Below the pieces are notes generated by a model. That model was not told the origin of the DNA, searched no databases, and worked only from the letters and a program-made list of their open reading frames with translations. The translations under genes and the position numbers were made by a program. Below, piece after piece: positions 29,690-40,528 of a stretch of DNA of 64,000 nt (within the stretch, counting starts at the first letter, position 1; each line of letters starts with the position of its first letter). This DNA comes from Cricetomys ansorgei (lineage: Eukaryota; Chordata; Mammalia; Rodentia; Nesomyidae): positions 808,001 through 872,000 of the forward strand of contig JAMJFZ010004066.1 of the NCBI GenBank assembly GCA_026225945.1. The letters run 5' to 3'.

Positions 29690-29950
29690 AGCCTGGACAT
29701 TCTCCTATTTGACTTACTCTAAATGATCAAAATCACTGAAATGTGTCCTTTAGAGGTAATTGGATAATCCGTGTTCATTAAAACATAATAAATGGGAGTC
29801 CACCATCTGTATCAGCTTCTTCTGGCTGTAAATTTATATATATTGCCTTTAAAATCATTATTGAACCATTAAGGGTTTATGGAAAGACATTCACAGTCCA
29901 ATAAGATGTTTTTGTATTTTGTAGGCACACATAAAATCTTGAATGAAAAT
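29690..29950. promoter_or_regulatory. Enhancer-like AT-rich block
   Basis: A repeat-free AT-rich stretch with aggtaattggataatccgtg (TAATTG and bicoid-type GGATAATCC), cattaaaacataataaatgg, and a TTTATGG/TTTAAAATCATTA cluster typical of posterior homeobox binding. No open frame. This is one of the two best enhancer candidates by texture. Confidence 0.4.
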
Positions 29951-30643
29951 CTGAGGCGAATAGCTCCACGGGTACAACGGGAAGGGACGCTTGCTTATTC
30001 TGTGTCCTCTAGGGGATGGTTTGAAACCAGCTGGGGTGGCTGGTCAGATTACTAAAACATTCCTGGTACGCACCTATATTTGACTTTGGCTTCCTTTTCA
30101 AAGTCAAAAGAGGCATTTGCAAGGCACCATAAAAAGTCATTACAGAAGCAGAGCTATCGCTGGCTCAGCATCTGGGGAAGGCAGCACATCTGCCTTCTGT
30201 CTGTTTCTTCCCCGAGTGTCTTCCTGAATCAACGTTTATGGGGTTGGGGGAGGAGGGAGGACATCGTAAATATCCGATTCCACTTGAGTCCAGAGTTAAC
30301 AATGCCCTGTCACTATAAACACGCTGCTGCCCCGGGGCAGAGACAGCTCAAAGAAGCCAAGGCTTTGTGGCAGTGGTCTCCTAGGTGTGGGCCACGAGCC
30401 AACTAATCACATTACTAGGAGAGCCAAGAGGTGGCCCACAGACAGTGACATAAAGAGAAGAGGAAAGCAGGAGGACTCTTGTTGAGAGGAAGCTCCATGG
30501 ACCTTACTTCTTTGCCACAGCTGCTCAAAGTCAGCTCTGGGCTTGTCCGACTACATCATGTCCACAAAAGGCTGGAGTCTCCTGGGCCCACAGACCTTGT
30601 CTTCCTCTTAAGAAAACACAAACACCATCACTCTAGAAGGAGG

Positions 30644-30664
30644 AGCAGCAGCAGCAGCAGCAGC

Positions 30665-30700
<36 letters not shown>
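30644..30700. repeat. (AGC)19 microsatellite
   Basis: 57 bases of AGC/CAG triplets with one CGG interruption. It is not in a supported exon, so no polyglutamine or polyserine product is claimed. Confidence 0.96.
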
Positions 30701-30924
30701 TAGCTGGGAAGTCATCTCTCTTGATGTTTTGAGGATTGTGCCTTTTCTCAGTTGATTATTCTCCAATTTCTCCAAAATTATTCATTTCTCCAAAGACTTA
30801 AAAAAGTCTAGCTTGACTATGTTCTCGTACAAATTCATGTTAACAGTTCCCAAAACAGGGTCTATGAACCCTTGAGGGGGCCAAGGTTCTTTCAGGGGCT
30901 CCCTGAGTTTCTATATCTTTTAAT

Positions 30925-30972
30925 ATCTCCCTCCCTCCCTCCCTCCCTCCCTCCCTCCCTCTCTCTCCCACT
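30925..30972. repeat. (CCCT)n polypyrimidine tract
   Basis: About nine CCCT units grading into CT. The strand asymmetry (pyrimidine on plus) allows H-DNA-type triplex formation. Confidence 0.93.
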
Positions 30973-31194
30973 CTCTCACTGTGTGTGTATGTATACAGGT
31001 GTACATATGATTTCATACATAAGACATGTATGTTATAGGCATTTACATAGAAAGCAAAGACATTAATGAGATCTGCAAAAATAAGCAACACTTTCTGTTT
31101 TACTATTCTGGAAAATGCAATTATTTTAATGAAAATACACATATGAACATGGTAAGGATGTATTATTGTTGCTATGATCTGGTTTTGCAGTGTT

Positions 31195-31262
31195 AGGGTC
31201 AAGCATGGGGCCCGTGCCTGTTAGGCAAGCTCCTGACCACCGAGCTACATCCCCAACCCCTC
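31195..31262 (-). repeat. ID/B4-type SINE fragment, antisense
   Basis: 'gtcaagcatggggcccgtgc' to 'ccgagctacatccccaaccc' is the reverse complement of the tRNA-like head of ID/B4 elements. Confidence 0.6.
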
Positions 31263-31394
31263 AGGATTATTTTACAGTAAGTTGATAAATCACTGTTCTA
31301 AGTTCCTTCATTTTACTCTCTGAAATGATAAGCATGGATGGATATGACCCATGAAGACAAAAGGTCTTTAAAACTTTTAGGAGTATAAAGGAAA

Positions 31395-31607
31395 ATTTTA
31401 AATTAATTTATGTGTATGGGCGTTTTGTTTGCATGTAGATCTGTGCACCATGGAGGTGTCTGGCTCCCACAGAGGGCAACAGAGGGTGCTGGAGCCCTTG
31501 AGACTAGAGTTACAAATGGTTGTGAGCCACCATGTGCGGGAAATCAAACCCAGGTCCTCTGCAAGAGCAGCCAGTGCTCTTAACCGCTGAGCTGTCTCTC
31601 CAGACCA
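31395..31607 (-). repeat. B3-type SINE, antisense
   Basis: 'aattaatttatgtgtatggg', 'cccttgagactagagttaca', 'gctcttaaccgctgagctgt' give an antisense copy with some internal change near 31480. Confidence 0.88.
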
Positions 31608-31900
31608 CTAAATTTTATTAAATTGAGACTGTAAAACATCCCTAGAAAAGTGCATTTAAACAGACTTCTAGTCCTTAAATCTTAATCCTTTGTAATTTAT
31701 AAAATGTAATCTAACAAATTAGTTATTTTAAATTTATAGAGGATAGTCAGTAACTTGGTGTTATATAAACATCACCAGACTATTTAAATTAGATGATAAA
31801 AAGATTTAACCAGTCTAAATGGTACATCCATTTCACCCCATGTTAGGGTAGGGGGACATCACGGAAGGGGAGGAAGGGATGGATGAAGGAATTGGAGGGT

Positions 31901-32055
31901 GCAAGGCAATGGTAGCACACGCCTTTAAACCCAGCACTTGCGAGGCAGAGGCAGGTGAGTTTCTGTGAGTTTGAGGCCAGCCTGGTCTACAGAGTGAGTT
32001 TTAGGACAGCCAGGGATACAGAGAAACCCTGTCTTGAAACAAAGAAAAACAAGAC
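31901..32055 (+). repeat. B1 SINE
   Basis: 'aatggtagcacacgccttta', 'cttgcgaggcagaggcaggt', 'gaggccagcctggtctacag', then a CAAAG-rich tail. Confidence 0.92.
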
Positions 32056-32160
32056 TAAGAACTGGAGGACTAGAAATACCGCCTTCTGAACATGACACGC
32101 CACTGTGCGCATGAGCTCTCACCAGCTGCAGTCACCTCCATAAGCAGTGTCAGCCGGGGC

Positions 32161-32276
32161 AATAGTTCTCAACCTTTCTAATGCTGAGACCCTTTCATAC
32201 AGTTCTTTATGTTGTGGTGACCCCAACCATAACATTATTTTTGTTGTTACTTCATAACTGTAATTTTGCTACTCAG
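32161..32276 (+). mobile_element. URR1-type hAT element, truncated
   Basis: From 'caatagttctcaacctttct' to 'taactgtaattttgctac' it matches one half of URR1, in the opposite orientation to the copy at 7731. The other half is missing. Confidence 0.8.
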
Positions 32277-33118
32277 AGCTGCAATCCCAGCTCTGAGGAG
32301 GTAGAGAAAGGAGGATGGGCGGAGCTCCAGGGTCAGTGAGAGACCCTTCTCGGGGGTGGCTCTGGGCCCTAATGGTGGCCTGCTGGTCTGTTTGGTGTCC
32401 TTGTCTCCGAGCTGCTTTTACTCTGTGTATCTTGTATTCCTGTCACCACCTTTGCTCCAACAGGCCTGTCTGAATGCAGGGACCCACTTCCTGCTTTGAG
32501 GGAACCCGGTGTCTTCACCTGCGATTCTCCCAGCAGCAGTGTTTCACAGGACGACAGAAGCCACAGCGGAGTTCCATACCTCCAGAGCACAGACAGACAC
32601 GGTGGTGATTCTGAGCATGTAGGGCATTTGGTGGGTCCCAAGTGTTCCATTCAATAAAGTTTCGTTGCATACCTGTCATTCACCAACCAAGCCAAGAAAT
32701 AAGACATTTCCAGCCCTGCATGTGCCTGTGTGTCCCTCCCCATTCTCTCCCCCCTCCCTGCTGTGATAGCCACCCTTCTGCTTCCATGACGATCATTTCC
32801 TGGCTACCTCATTGTCTTAACATGTTTCTATTTCTCCTGCTGACTGTTGTGATTTTAGTTGGATGCCTTTGCCCATGTCCTTTAGTGACCTACTTTCTAA
32901 GTAGCATGCGTGGTGTGTGTTTTGGTTTGGCTTACATCATGGCTTTCGAGATCTTCATCATCACTACCCAATTCAGCTTATTCATCCCGAAGCTGAGTGA
33001 TTACCCAAGACATCAGCAGTCAGCAATGGCTGGATCCTTTTAGCTGCCAGTGAATGGTGCCAAGCTGCGGCACTGGGAGCCAGTTTTATGGAAAGGGCAC
33101 ATTGAAAGATCTGTTGAC

Positions 33119-33315
33119 AGGGCTGAAAGGCATGACCCAGAGGTTAAGAGAGCACAATGCTCTTGCAGAGGACTCTATTTGGGTTTGAGTACCTCCATCA
33201 GGAAGCTCACAGCCGTCTGTAACTCCAGCTCATCTAGAGCCCTCTTCTGGCCTCCTGGGACACTGCACTCACATGTTCAGACACACACAGATATACATAG
33301 TTTTTTAATAATAAA
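33119..33315 (+). repeat. B2/B3-type SINE, diverged
   Basis: 'agggctgaaaggcatgaccc', 'tgctcttgcagaggactcta', 'gccctcttctggcctcctgg' keep the order of the family. Confidence 0.8.
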
Positions 33316-33524
33316 AGAGAGACCTGCTGCTTACAATCTAGAATATTTATCTTTATACATTGCATAATACATTGCATAAATACTTTGCATGGATAGAGAA
33401 CTGAAAGTGGCATTTGGGACACCTTATCTTGTCCTTCTGAGACACGTAAGAAACCTCAGGGGTCTCCAGGAGCCACGCACACTTGAGCACCCTGCTAGCT
33501 AACGATGATGAACGCGCAATGGTA

Positions 33525-33600
33525 ACCCTTCAAGAACTTGCCTGGCATATAACTCTGGACACAGCAGAACTGGGTTTGATCCCCCAGGTCAAGTTGGTGA
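33525..33600 (+). repeat. ID-type SINE
   Basis: 'aagaacttgcctggcatata' and 'gaactgggtttgatccccca' correspond to box A and box B of the tRNA-Ala-derived ID family. Diverged. Confidence 0.6.
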
Positions 33601-33714
33601 GCATTTGTCTTTGCCACGCCTCTGCGCCCCGTTACTCGAGCGTCCTTACTGTGCTGCGTCCCCTCCTTGCCGCCTTGAGTGATGGAAGTCTGTACGACTG
33701 CTACTCCTAATTTG

Positions 33715-33898
33715 CTCTCCATGCTTTGTGCTTGCGGTTCAAGATGTGAGCTCTCAATTTCCTGCGCCTGCTGCCACGCCTTGGCTCCACAGTCATGGAC
33801 TCTAACCCTCTGAAGTGTAAGCCCAAACAAGCTCTGTCTTCTAGAAGTTGCCTTGGTTGGGGCGTTTTGTCACAGCAATGTAAAAATAAGTGACTTCT
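33715..33898 (+). repeat. Rodent dispersed repeat, 3' part (LTR-like)
   Basis: 'gcggttcaagatgtgagctc', 'catggactctaaccctctga', 'aagcccaaacaagctctgtc' and 'gcgttttgtcacagcaatgt' form the familiar 3' end of a rodent interspersed repeat, probably MaLR/RMER class. Its complement appears at 40529 and 57014. Confidence 0.65.
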
Positions 33899-33904
33899 AG
33901 AAAA

Positions 33905-34160
33905 GCTGTACGGGTGCATCTGCCCCACGACTCCGTGATTTCTCTCCAATAGATCTACGCCGGAGGCACACTGCTCACATGTCATTAGACATATGCACCG
34001 TTCGCAGTAGCAAAAATCTGGAAGTGATTCAAATGACCGCCAATAAACTAATTAAATAAACGATAGGATTTTAGACCATGCAGCTGCAGGAGAATAAGAA
34101 CTAGGTCTGTGTATTCATTCTGGGATTTGCTGCTAGTGGAAAAAAAAAAAAAGAGAGAAC
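33905..34160 (+). repeat. Ancient L1 (L1M/HAL1-type) 3' fragment
   Basis: 'cagtagcaaaaatctggaag', 'attcaaatgaccgccaataa' and 'taggattttagaccatgcag' follow the 3' end shared by old mammalian L1 elements. It ends in an A-rich run. Confidence 0.6.
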
Positions 34161-34175
34161 AGTGTTTACTATCTG

Positions 34176-34377
34176 CCATCATTATCTTTTACTTGTCTGA
34201 GTGTTTTGCCTGCATGTATGTATGTGTACTATGTGTGTACAGTACCCAGAGAGGCCAGAAGATGGCGATGGATCCCTTGGAATTGAAGTCACTGATGGCT
34301 GTGAGCAGCCATATGGGTGCTAGGGTCCTCTGCAGGAACAACCAGTGCTCTTAGTTGTTGAGACATCTCTAACTTCT
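34176..34377 (-). repeat. B3-type SINE, antisense
   Basis: 'cttgtctgagtgttttgcct', 'ggatcccttggaattgaagt', 'ctcttagttgttgagacatc' mark a diverged antisense copy. It contains CCAGAAGATGGCGA (34254-34267), close to a CTCF core; rodent B2/B3 elements are known carriers of such sites. Confidence 0.85.
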
Positions 34378-34439
34378 CTGCCACCCTTTTTCTATGAAGA
34401 GAAGATATGCAAAAAGATACTTTTAAAAAGGTAATGTCG

Positions 34440-34603
34440 ATGGGCAGTGGTAGAGCACACCTTTAATCTCAGCACTCCTGAGGTGGAGGCAGGAGGATCT
34501 CTGTGAGCTCGAGGCCAGCCTGGTCTTCAGAGCGGGTTCCAGGACAGCCAGAGTTACAACAGAGAAACCCTGTCTCGAAAACAAAACAAAACAAGAACAA
34601 AAA
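34440..34603 (+). repeat. B1 SINE
   Basis: 'gggcagtggtagagcacacc', 'tcgaggccagcctggtcttc', 'accctgtctcgaaaacaaaa' with a CAAAA tail. Confidence 0.92.
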
Positions 34604-34784
34604 AGGGTAGAGAAGTTTATAGTATGCAAGCTATATCCCAAATTTTCATTAAAAGATATATAAGCCTTTAAAATGGAGGAATAAAGCATAGTATTTAAAG
34701 ACTGTAACACTGGAATAAAGGATAAAATACGTTTAAGGATGCAAGGATGAAAGGTAGTGCTTCTTTTTTTTTTAAGAAAAGGGA

Positions 34785-34872
34785 ATTTTATTTATTTACT
34801 TATTTTGGTCCAAAAGATTAAACCCAGACCCTTGCACATGCTAGGCAGGAGCTCCACCACTGAGCTATGTAC
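34785..34872 (-). repeat. ID/B4-type SINE fragment, antisense
   Basis: 'gattaaacccagacccttgc', 'acatgctaggcaggagctcc', 'accactgagctatgtac' are antisense box B and box A. Confidence 0.7.
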
Positions 34873-35914
34873 TATCTTATCTTCAAATCCGTCAGTGAAT
34901 TAAGGAAGGCCTACAGATAAGCCCTCCTGGCTTTCAGGGGTAATGTCAATACTGGCTCCCTCTGGCAGTGCTGCTCTGAGTTGTGGGTGGCGGGAGGGAT
35001 TTAATGAGCCCTTCCTCGGGTGCCCCTGAGAACATCTCCCTGTGTGGGAAAGGAAGTGGTGTAGACAGAGACTCCTGAGATCCAGGCTTGAGCTGGAGTC
35101 ACAGAGTAACACCTTCCGGCAGCTTCATCTTTAATGCAGAAGTTCGTATTTTCTGGCCATTTTTTACAAAAAAGCCTGGAGCAGTTGGTACTTCAGCATG
35201 CAGATTTGAATCACCCAGTCTTCTCTGAGAGCAACCAAAACCCTCGACGAAGTGGCCACCACATGTCTAGAACAAGACATATACCCACTCCCTCTCCCCA
35301 GGAAGTGAGACTGCAGGCTGTCTACTCGGGTGACAGTGGAAGACTTGAGGCTGGGCTTGAAGAGCCCCTCACTGGCCAAGGACATGATGTTTAGGTCGCT
35401 AGCCTCACAGTGACACCATTTACAATGAGCATAGGCCATGTGGCAGCTCGGATGATGCGAAGGAACCAGAGCACCAAGCATGGACAGGTCAGTTTGTCAA
35501 AGTCTAGACCCCTGTAGCCCAAGCGCTGCTGAGGGAGAGCTTGCTCTATTCTAAAGACTCTAAAACAGTCAAGACACACCCAAATCCACACGGTTTATGT
35601 GGTCCCCGATTCAAATAAGCCAATCGTTAAAGAAAAAATGGAGACAGGCGGGTGTGGGCTGTTTGTCTGAACCGGGGCACACTTACTGGTGTTTGGGTGA
35701 GCTGGTCCCATGGCGATATTTTTTTAGAATCTTTATTATTTAGAAATACTTGTGAAAATAGACAAATGATGAACTCTCTGGATTTGCTTCAGAATAACCT
35801 AGGGGTAGGATGAGCTAGGGGCACAAGAGAAGATGAGACAAGCCTGGCCTGAAATCTGAGGAAGATGAGGACCGACGCTCAGGGGCATGTCTCCTCTGCT
35901 TTTTTTCATTGTTT

Positions 35915-36050
35915 ATTTTGATTTAGATTTTTGGGGTTTCGTTTTTTAGACAGGGTTGGGTTTTGCAACCCAAGCTGGCCTCGGGAGATCCTCCTGCCTC
36001 AGTCTCCCAAGTGCTTCGTTCCCAAGGATACAGCACCATGCCTGGCTTTT
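35915..36050 (-). repeat. B1-type SINE, antisense, old
   Basis: 'gttttttagacagggttggg', 'caacccaagctggcctcggg', 'ctgcctcagtctcccaagtg' and 'agcaccatgcctggct' follow an old antisense B1. Confidence 0.75.
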
Positions 36051-36081
36051 ATTTTTATTTTTAAAAGAATATCTTAGCCAG

Positions 36082-36291
36082 GAGGCCGGAGAGATGGCCC
36101 AGTGGTAAAGAGCACTTGTTGCTCTTACGGGGGACCCAGGTTTGACTCCCAGCACCCACATGGTGGCTCACAACCAGTACCAACTCCAGTACGAAGAGTT
36201 CTGATGCCCTCTGCTGGCTTCCATAGGCGCCTGCACACATGTGGTACACATAAAACCTCATACAGGCACACATAAAGATAAATACCTAAAG
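36082..36291 (+). repeat. B2/B3-type SINE
   Basis: Head gaggccggagagatggccca; 'ggggacccaggtttgactcc'; body 'tgatgccctctgctggcttc'. The last word is the reverse complement of CCAGCAGAGGGCA, a near-CTCF core. Confidence 0.88.
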
Positions 36292-36412
36292 AACATCCTT
36301 GTCAATTAGTACAACGTGTAATGGCACATACGTATGAAAATACCGTAACAAAACCTGTGACATTGTATGAAAACCAAATAAAATAATATTAATTTAAACA
36401 CTACTACATATA

Positions 36413-36420
<8 letters not shown>

Positions 36421-36466
<46 letters not shown>
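36421..36466. repeat. (TA)23 microsatellite
   Basis: An uninterrupted run of TA dinucleotides, likely to melt or extrude easily. Confidence 0.97.
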
Positions 36467-36467
<1 letters not shown>

Positions 36468-38109
36468 CGAGGAAAAGAATATTCTAGCCTCTGAATAAAT
36501 AAGGAAAGACAAAAGACAGGCCAGGAGTGGAGGTTGGGTCAGCATCAGGATGGATTCCTTGGGACAGATACAAGAAGACCTCCAGCTCCCAGCTCTGTAC
36601 CTGAGCCCTTGCTGGACCCACACAGACAAGGATGGCAGAACAGAGGAAAGATGGCGGCCTGCAGGTGTGAAGGGCTTGAGGAGTAAGAAGGCTGTGGGGC
36701 CTCTTCACTAAGACTCTCACTTCTGTGGAAGCAGATGGCAGGCCAGCAGGTGCCTGCCAAACCCAAACTGCACTTTGTCTCTCTACCTCCTACTACCTTC
36801 TGCCTCTAACTCTCTCCCTTTCTCCTTCCCTTTCCTTTCCCTAGCCTCTCCTCTCTTTCTCTCCCCCTCATCATCATCCTCCCCTCCCCCCACCTCCCAG
36901 CTTCAAGGGCACCAGTCCACAGTTGCTCTACCTGAACCCCAGGGCCTGTGGTGGAGGGTTCTGGGTGACCACTACACCAGAATCATGAGTCCGAAGGCCT
37001 TTGGGGTGCAGGAGTCTTTGCTCAGTTCCTGACCCTCGCTCCCACTGAAAACACAGATCCCAGAGCAAAGTTGTAGCTTTGGTTGGCAATGTGGATTTCA
37101 AAATCTGGGATCTGTTTATCGGAGACATTTCCAACTAAAAATGTGGAAATACTGATCGGAGGAGACTCTCACTTAGCTGTACCTCTGAGAAGTGTTGCGA
37201 GCTCAGGAGACACAAGTGTTTGGAGAGCAGAGGTGACCCATGTAGTTTGCCCCCTGACCCCCGCACCCCCTGAACACAGCCCAACAGCCTTTCTCACAGG
37301 GCACAATCCTGTGACCCTGTGATGACATCAGCATGCTGCGTGTCCAAGAATTACATTGATGTGCTCAGTGCTGCCATTCGCCCGTGATGTCACATTGCAT
37401 AGACACACATTCCTGAGGAGAACTAATCATGTTTAAAAGACATAAGTGCATATGCGTTCTCATGCCCTGGAAGTATTATTACTAAGCCACCCTCTCCCTC
37501 CCCCCCAGTGCCTTGCTTTTTTTGAACCCGAACCTTATCCTATATCTCCCCCACCCCTGCCCTGGCTGTCTGGCCTAAAACAGGTGTGCCTTAGCAAATG
37601 ACCAGGGAGGCCTAAGGAGGCATCACAGATAGACAGAGAAGAACACCATAGCAGGTGTGCCCATACGGCCCAGGTGGGGCGTCCAGACATTTCAGACAGA
37701 GCCCCCCTCAGCTTTGCAGAAAGAATATCTGCCTTTCTTCTCACCACCAGAAACACACAGAAGGACATTCCCCAACCTCTCTTTATCCTTCTCAGCTGTA
37801 AGTGGGGGCTAGAGAAACAGCTGTCCCCAGCCCAAGTCCAGTATAAAGGAATTTACAGAATAGAAAAGGCTGACCAAGAGGGTCCCTAAAAGCCCGGAGG
37901 CCCTGACACCCATCCTCTTGCCTCCCTGCCCCCCAACTCGTAAGTTGGAATGTGAGATTGTCCCCGGGTGCCTGGAGCGGGTGGGGGAAGGGCGCTCCTC
38001 CCCCATCCGCACTGGAGCCTGTGATGTTGGGAGCAGCGCTGGGAGGAAGCCGGTGCTCAGCCGGATCGGCCCACCCCAACCACCACTTTCCCCCATTGAT
38101 CTGGCCAAA

Positions 38110-38280
38110 CGAACCGGCACCTGGCTCTCCCGTGTTGTAAACACTTTTATTTTCCCTCGGGTTTATGGCCTCCCCTTACAAGGCACCACGACTTGTTTAA
38201 AAGTGCGCCAAACAAAGGGCTCTGGTGATTACAGACACGCTGCTGGTTTATGGTGGCCGTCCTTTGTCTCCTTCACTCCC
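38110..38280. promoter_or_regulatory. Enhancer-like block
   Basis: Repeat-free, with tgtaaacacttttattttcc (forkhead TGTAAACA next to Cdx-type TTTTATT), ggtttatggcc twice (38160 and 38246 areas), gcgccaaacaaaggg (Sox/forkhead-like). Texture of a tissue enhancer; unproven. Confidence 0.4.
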
Positions 38281-38739
38281 TCTCTTCCTGCCTCCCCCAC
38301 CCCCTCCAGCGCCAGGTACACAGGCTCTTTAGGACAGCCCTTCCAGCCAGCTGCTGGGTGCTTCTGACTCCAAACATCTGGTTCCCCTCAGCGGCAAGTT
38401 GGCTGATCTGACAGGAGGTGTGGGATCGGGCAGTGGGAACCTGGGTGTCCCCAGGTCAGGAATGTCACCGCGACATGAGGGTTCTGGGGCTTACCAACCA
38501 GCTTCTCACCACATAACCTCTGATGAGGCCAGCCCCGCTGTGCTGGGATAAAGACACCCCTGGTCCTCTGATGGGTTTTCAGCCAGGCTGGCAAGCCCAC
38601 ACTTCACCCAGCCACTGCCGTGGAGGTCTAGAGGATGTGTTAACTCAAGGCCAGTGTTGGATGGGTGCCTGGGGAGTGGGCCCTAATGTCTGCAGCAGGG
38701 GGGACCCATGGGCCAGGTCTAGAAAGCAATTGAAGAACA

Positions 38740-38985
38740 GGGTGTGCACATCAAAGAAGGGATTCAAATGTTTATATGCCCCGACATTCATTATTCAAAT
38801 AGCCAAGAGGTAGGAACAACCCAAATGTCCATCAATGAAGAAGGATGGTTGAACGTCAGGAAAATGCACATCACTGAGACTTTAGCAGTAAAGTCGAGGT
38901 ACCTGCTGCAGCACCCATGAACCTTGAAGACTCATGTTTAGCGAGATAAGTCAGTCACAGAGGGATGAGGGTTAGTGGCTCAGCT
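38740..38985 (+). repeat. Ancient L1 (L1M/HAL1-type) fragment
   Basis: 'attcaaatagccaagaggta', 'aacaacccaaatgtccatca', 'gcacccatgaaccttgaaga' and 'gcgagataagtcagtcacag' follow the well-known end of old L1/HAL1 elements. Confidence 0.75.
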
Positions 38986-39194
38986 TCGCGGAGAGAAGAC
39001 CAGGGTGCTTTCCCGTGAAACCACTGGGAAGCAACAGAAGTCCCCGTCTGGTGAGAATAGATCTTCCATTTCGTAGCTGGATAGGGAGATGGTCCTGCAC
39101 CAAGATGAACGGATTTAATGCCCCTGATGCGCTCTCACGGACAGTTTTTAAATGGCAAACGTTATGGAACATGTGTTTTACTGCTTCCTTTTGA

Positions 39195-39356
39195 CATGGA
39201 TTTATTTTGTGTGTGGAGAGGGCACCTGTGCCACAGCACTCATGCAGGAGTCAGTGGACAGCCTGCAGGAGTCGGCTCTCCCCTGCTCCCATGTGGGTTG
39301 GAAGATCAAGCTCAGACAAGCACACCTTTATGCACTGAGCCAACTGGTCAACCCGC
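39195..39356 (-). repeat. B3/B4-type SINE, antisense
   Basis: 'catgcaggagtcagtggaca', 'gctctcccctgctcccatgt', 'atgcactgagccaactggtc' are antisense body and head words. Diverged. Confidence 0.6.
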
Positions 39357-39534
39357 CACAGTTTTATTCTTAATGTGGAGAGGAAAAAAAAAACCTTACA
39401 GGGAAACATGGCACTGGGTAGTTAATACATTTAAATCTGTTATGTTTTGGATTTTGTGATGTTTGAATTTGTCAGCTTTTAAATATTTGTTATTTCTATA
39501 ATGTCTTCTCTTTTGCTAAATAAACATTCACTCA

Positions 39535-39734
39535 TCTTATTTTTATTTTTACGTGAGTGAATGTTTGGCTCGGATGTACATCCTGGGGCACAAGGAGGCC
39601 AGAGAGGATGCGGGATCCCTCGGAACTGGACTTACAGATGGTTGTGAGCCACCATAGAGGTGCTGGAAGCCGAACTCAGGTCTTCTGCGAGAGCAGCCAG
39701 TGCTCTTAACTGCGGAGTCCCTCTCTGGCCACTG
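39535..39734 (-). repeat. B3-type SINE, antisense, with target duplication
   Basis: The body runs 'gggatccctcggaactggac' to 'cttaactgcggagtccctct'. The flanks carry the direct repeat aacattcact (39523-39532 and 39735-39744), the insertion duplication. Confidence 0.88.
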
Positions 39735-39960
39735 AACATTCACTTCTATGCCTCATGGTCTTCAACGCTATTTACTGTTATGTAGAGCACTTTCATTATC
39801 TGAAAGTGGAACCAGTAATATGTAACTCGTATTGTCAGAAAGAACATTGGAGATATCAAATGCAGACACACACAAAACATATGTGAAATACATACTTAAA
39901 ATAGATCTGAACAATTATGAGAAGCAAGTGTTCTTTTGCTTTAGGATATGGCGGGGGTAT

Positions 39961-40488
39961 TGTTGTGCCCAGTTTTTGAAATCCTCCCCTCCCCAAGTAC
40001 CACCAGGAGAACACCAGTTCTGATGCAAAGGCAAGGAGCCTTTACTCTGCAGAGCAAACCAGTGCCCTGGGGTCTGGCGCCACCACACAAGATGGCCGAC
40101 CCCTGAGAAGCTCCCTACAAGGGTTTTTGAAGGGAGCAGGGGATCTCTCTGATTGGTCAGAACCCTGGCACTGGATTGACTCCTTATGTGCCAACAAGGA
40201 TTTCTGGGAAAACAGAGAGGTTTATGGGATAGTGAGTACTATAATGAGTACTTACATTAAAGTATTAAAGGTTAGTGCCTTTACCACTAGGGGCGCTAGG
40301 CTTTTCAGTATAAAATAAAGAAAATTAAAAGAAACCTAGATGGCGGAGTCATCTACGATTCTTAAAGTATTCAGAGTCATTGGAATGGATTTCCCGGCCT
40401 TGTCCTAGCTCTCTGGTGTTGTGAGACAGGGCCTCAGTCTCGCCCAGTCTGCCCTTAAGTTCTCAGCCCCCTAGCCTGTCTCATAACA
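39961..40488 (-). mobile_element. Solo-LTR-like element, family A copy 1
   Basis: The plus strand starts tgttgtgcccagtttttgaa and, about 528 bases later, reads ctcataaca, giving TGTT...AACA ends. Reversed, the segment has a polyadenylation-type region before 'tgcatcagaactggtg'. The first 75 bases match the element at 55739 closely; the rest differs. No clear target duplication and no internal coding sequence. The right boundary is tentative. Confidence 0.5.
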
Positions 40489-40528
40489 CAGGGCCAGACA
40501 TGGATTTCTAGTGTCTAGCTCCATGCAG

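Noticed and set aside
32642..33043. 133-codon plus-strand open frame with hydrophobic segments
   Set aside because: Looks membrane-like, but there is no family match, no splice or promoter evidence, and it lies in intergenic DNA with many stops around it.
38696..38710. CTCF-like word gcagcaggggggac
   Set aside because: The essential GGC is changed to GGG; at least two core mismatches.
40285..40298. CTCF-like word ccactaggggcgct inside the LTR-like element
   Set aside because: One G is missing from the core spacing, so the right half is out of register.
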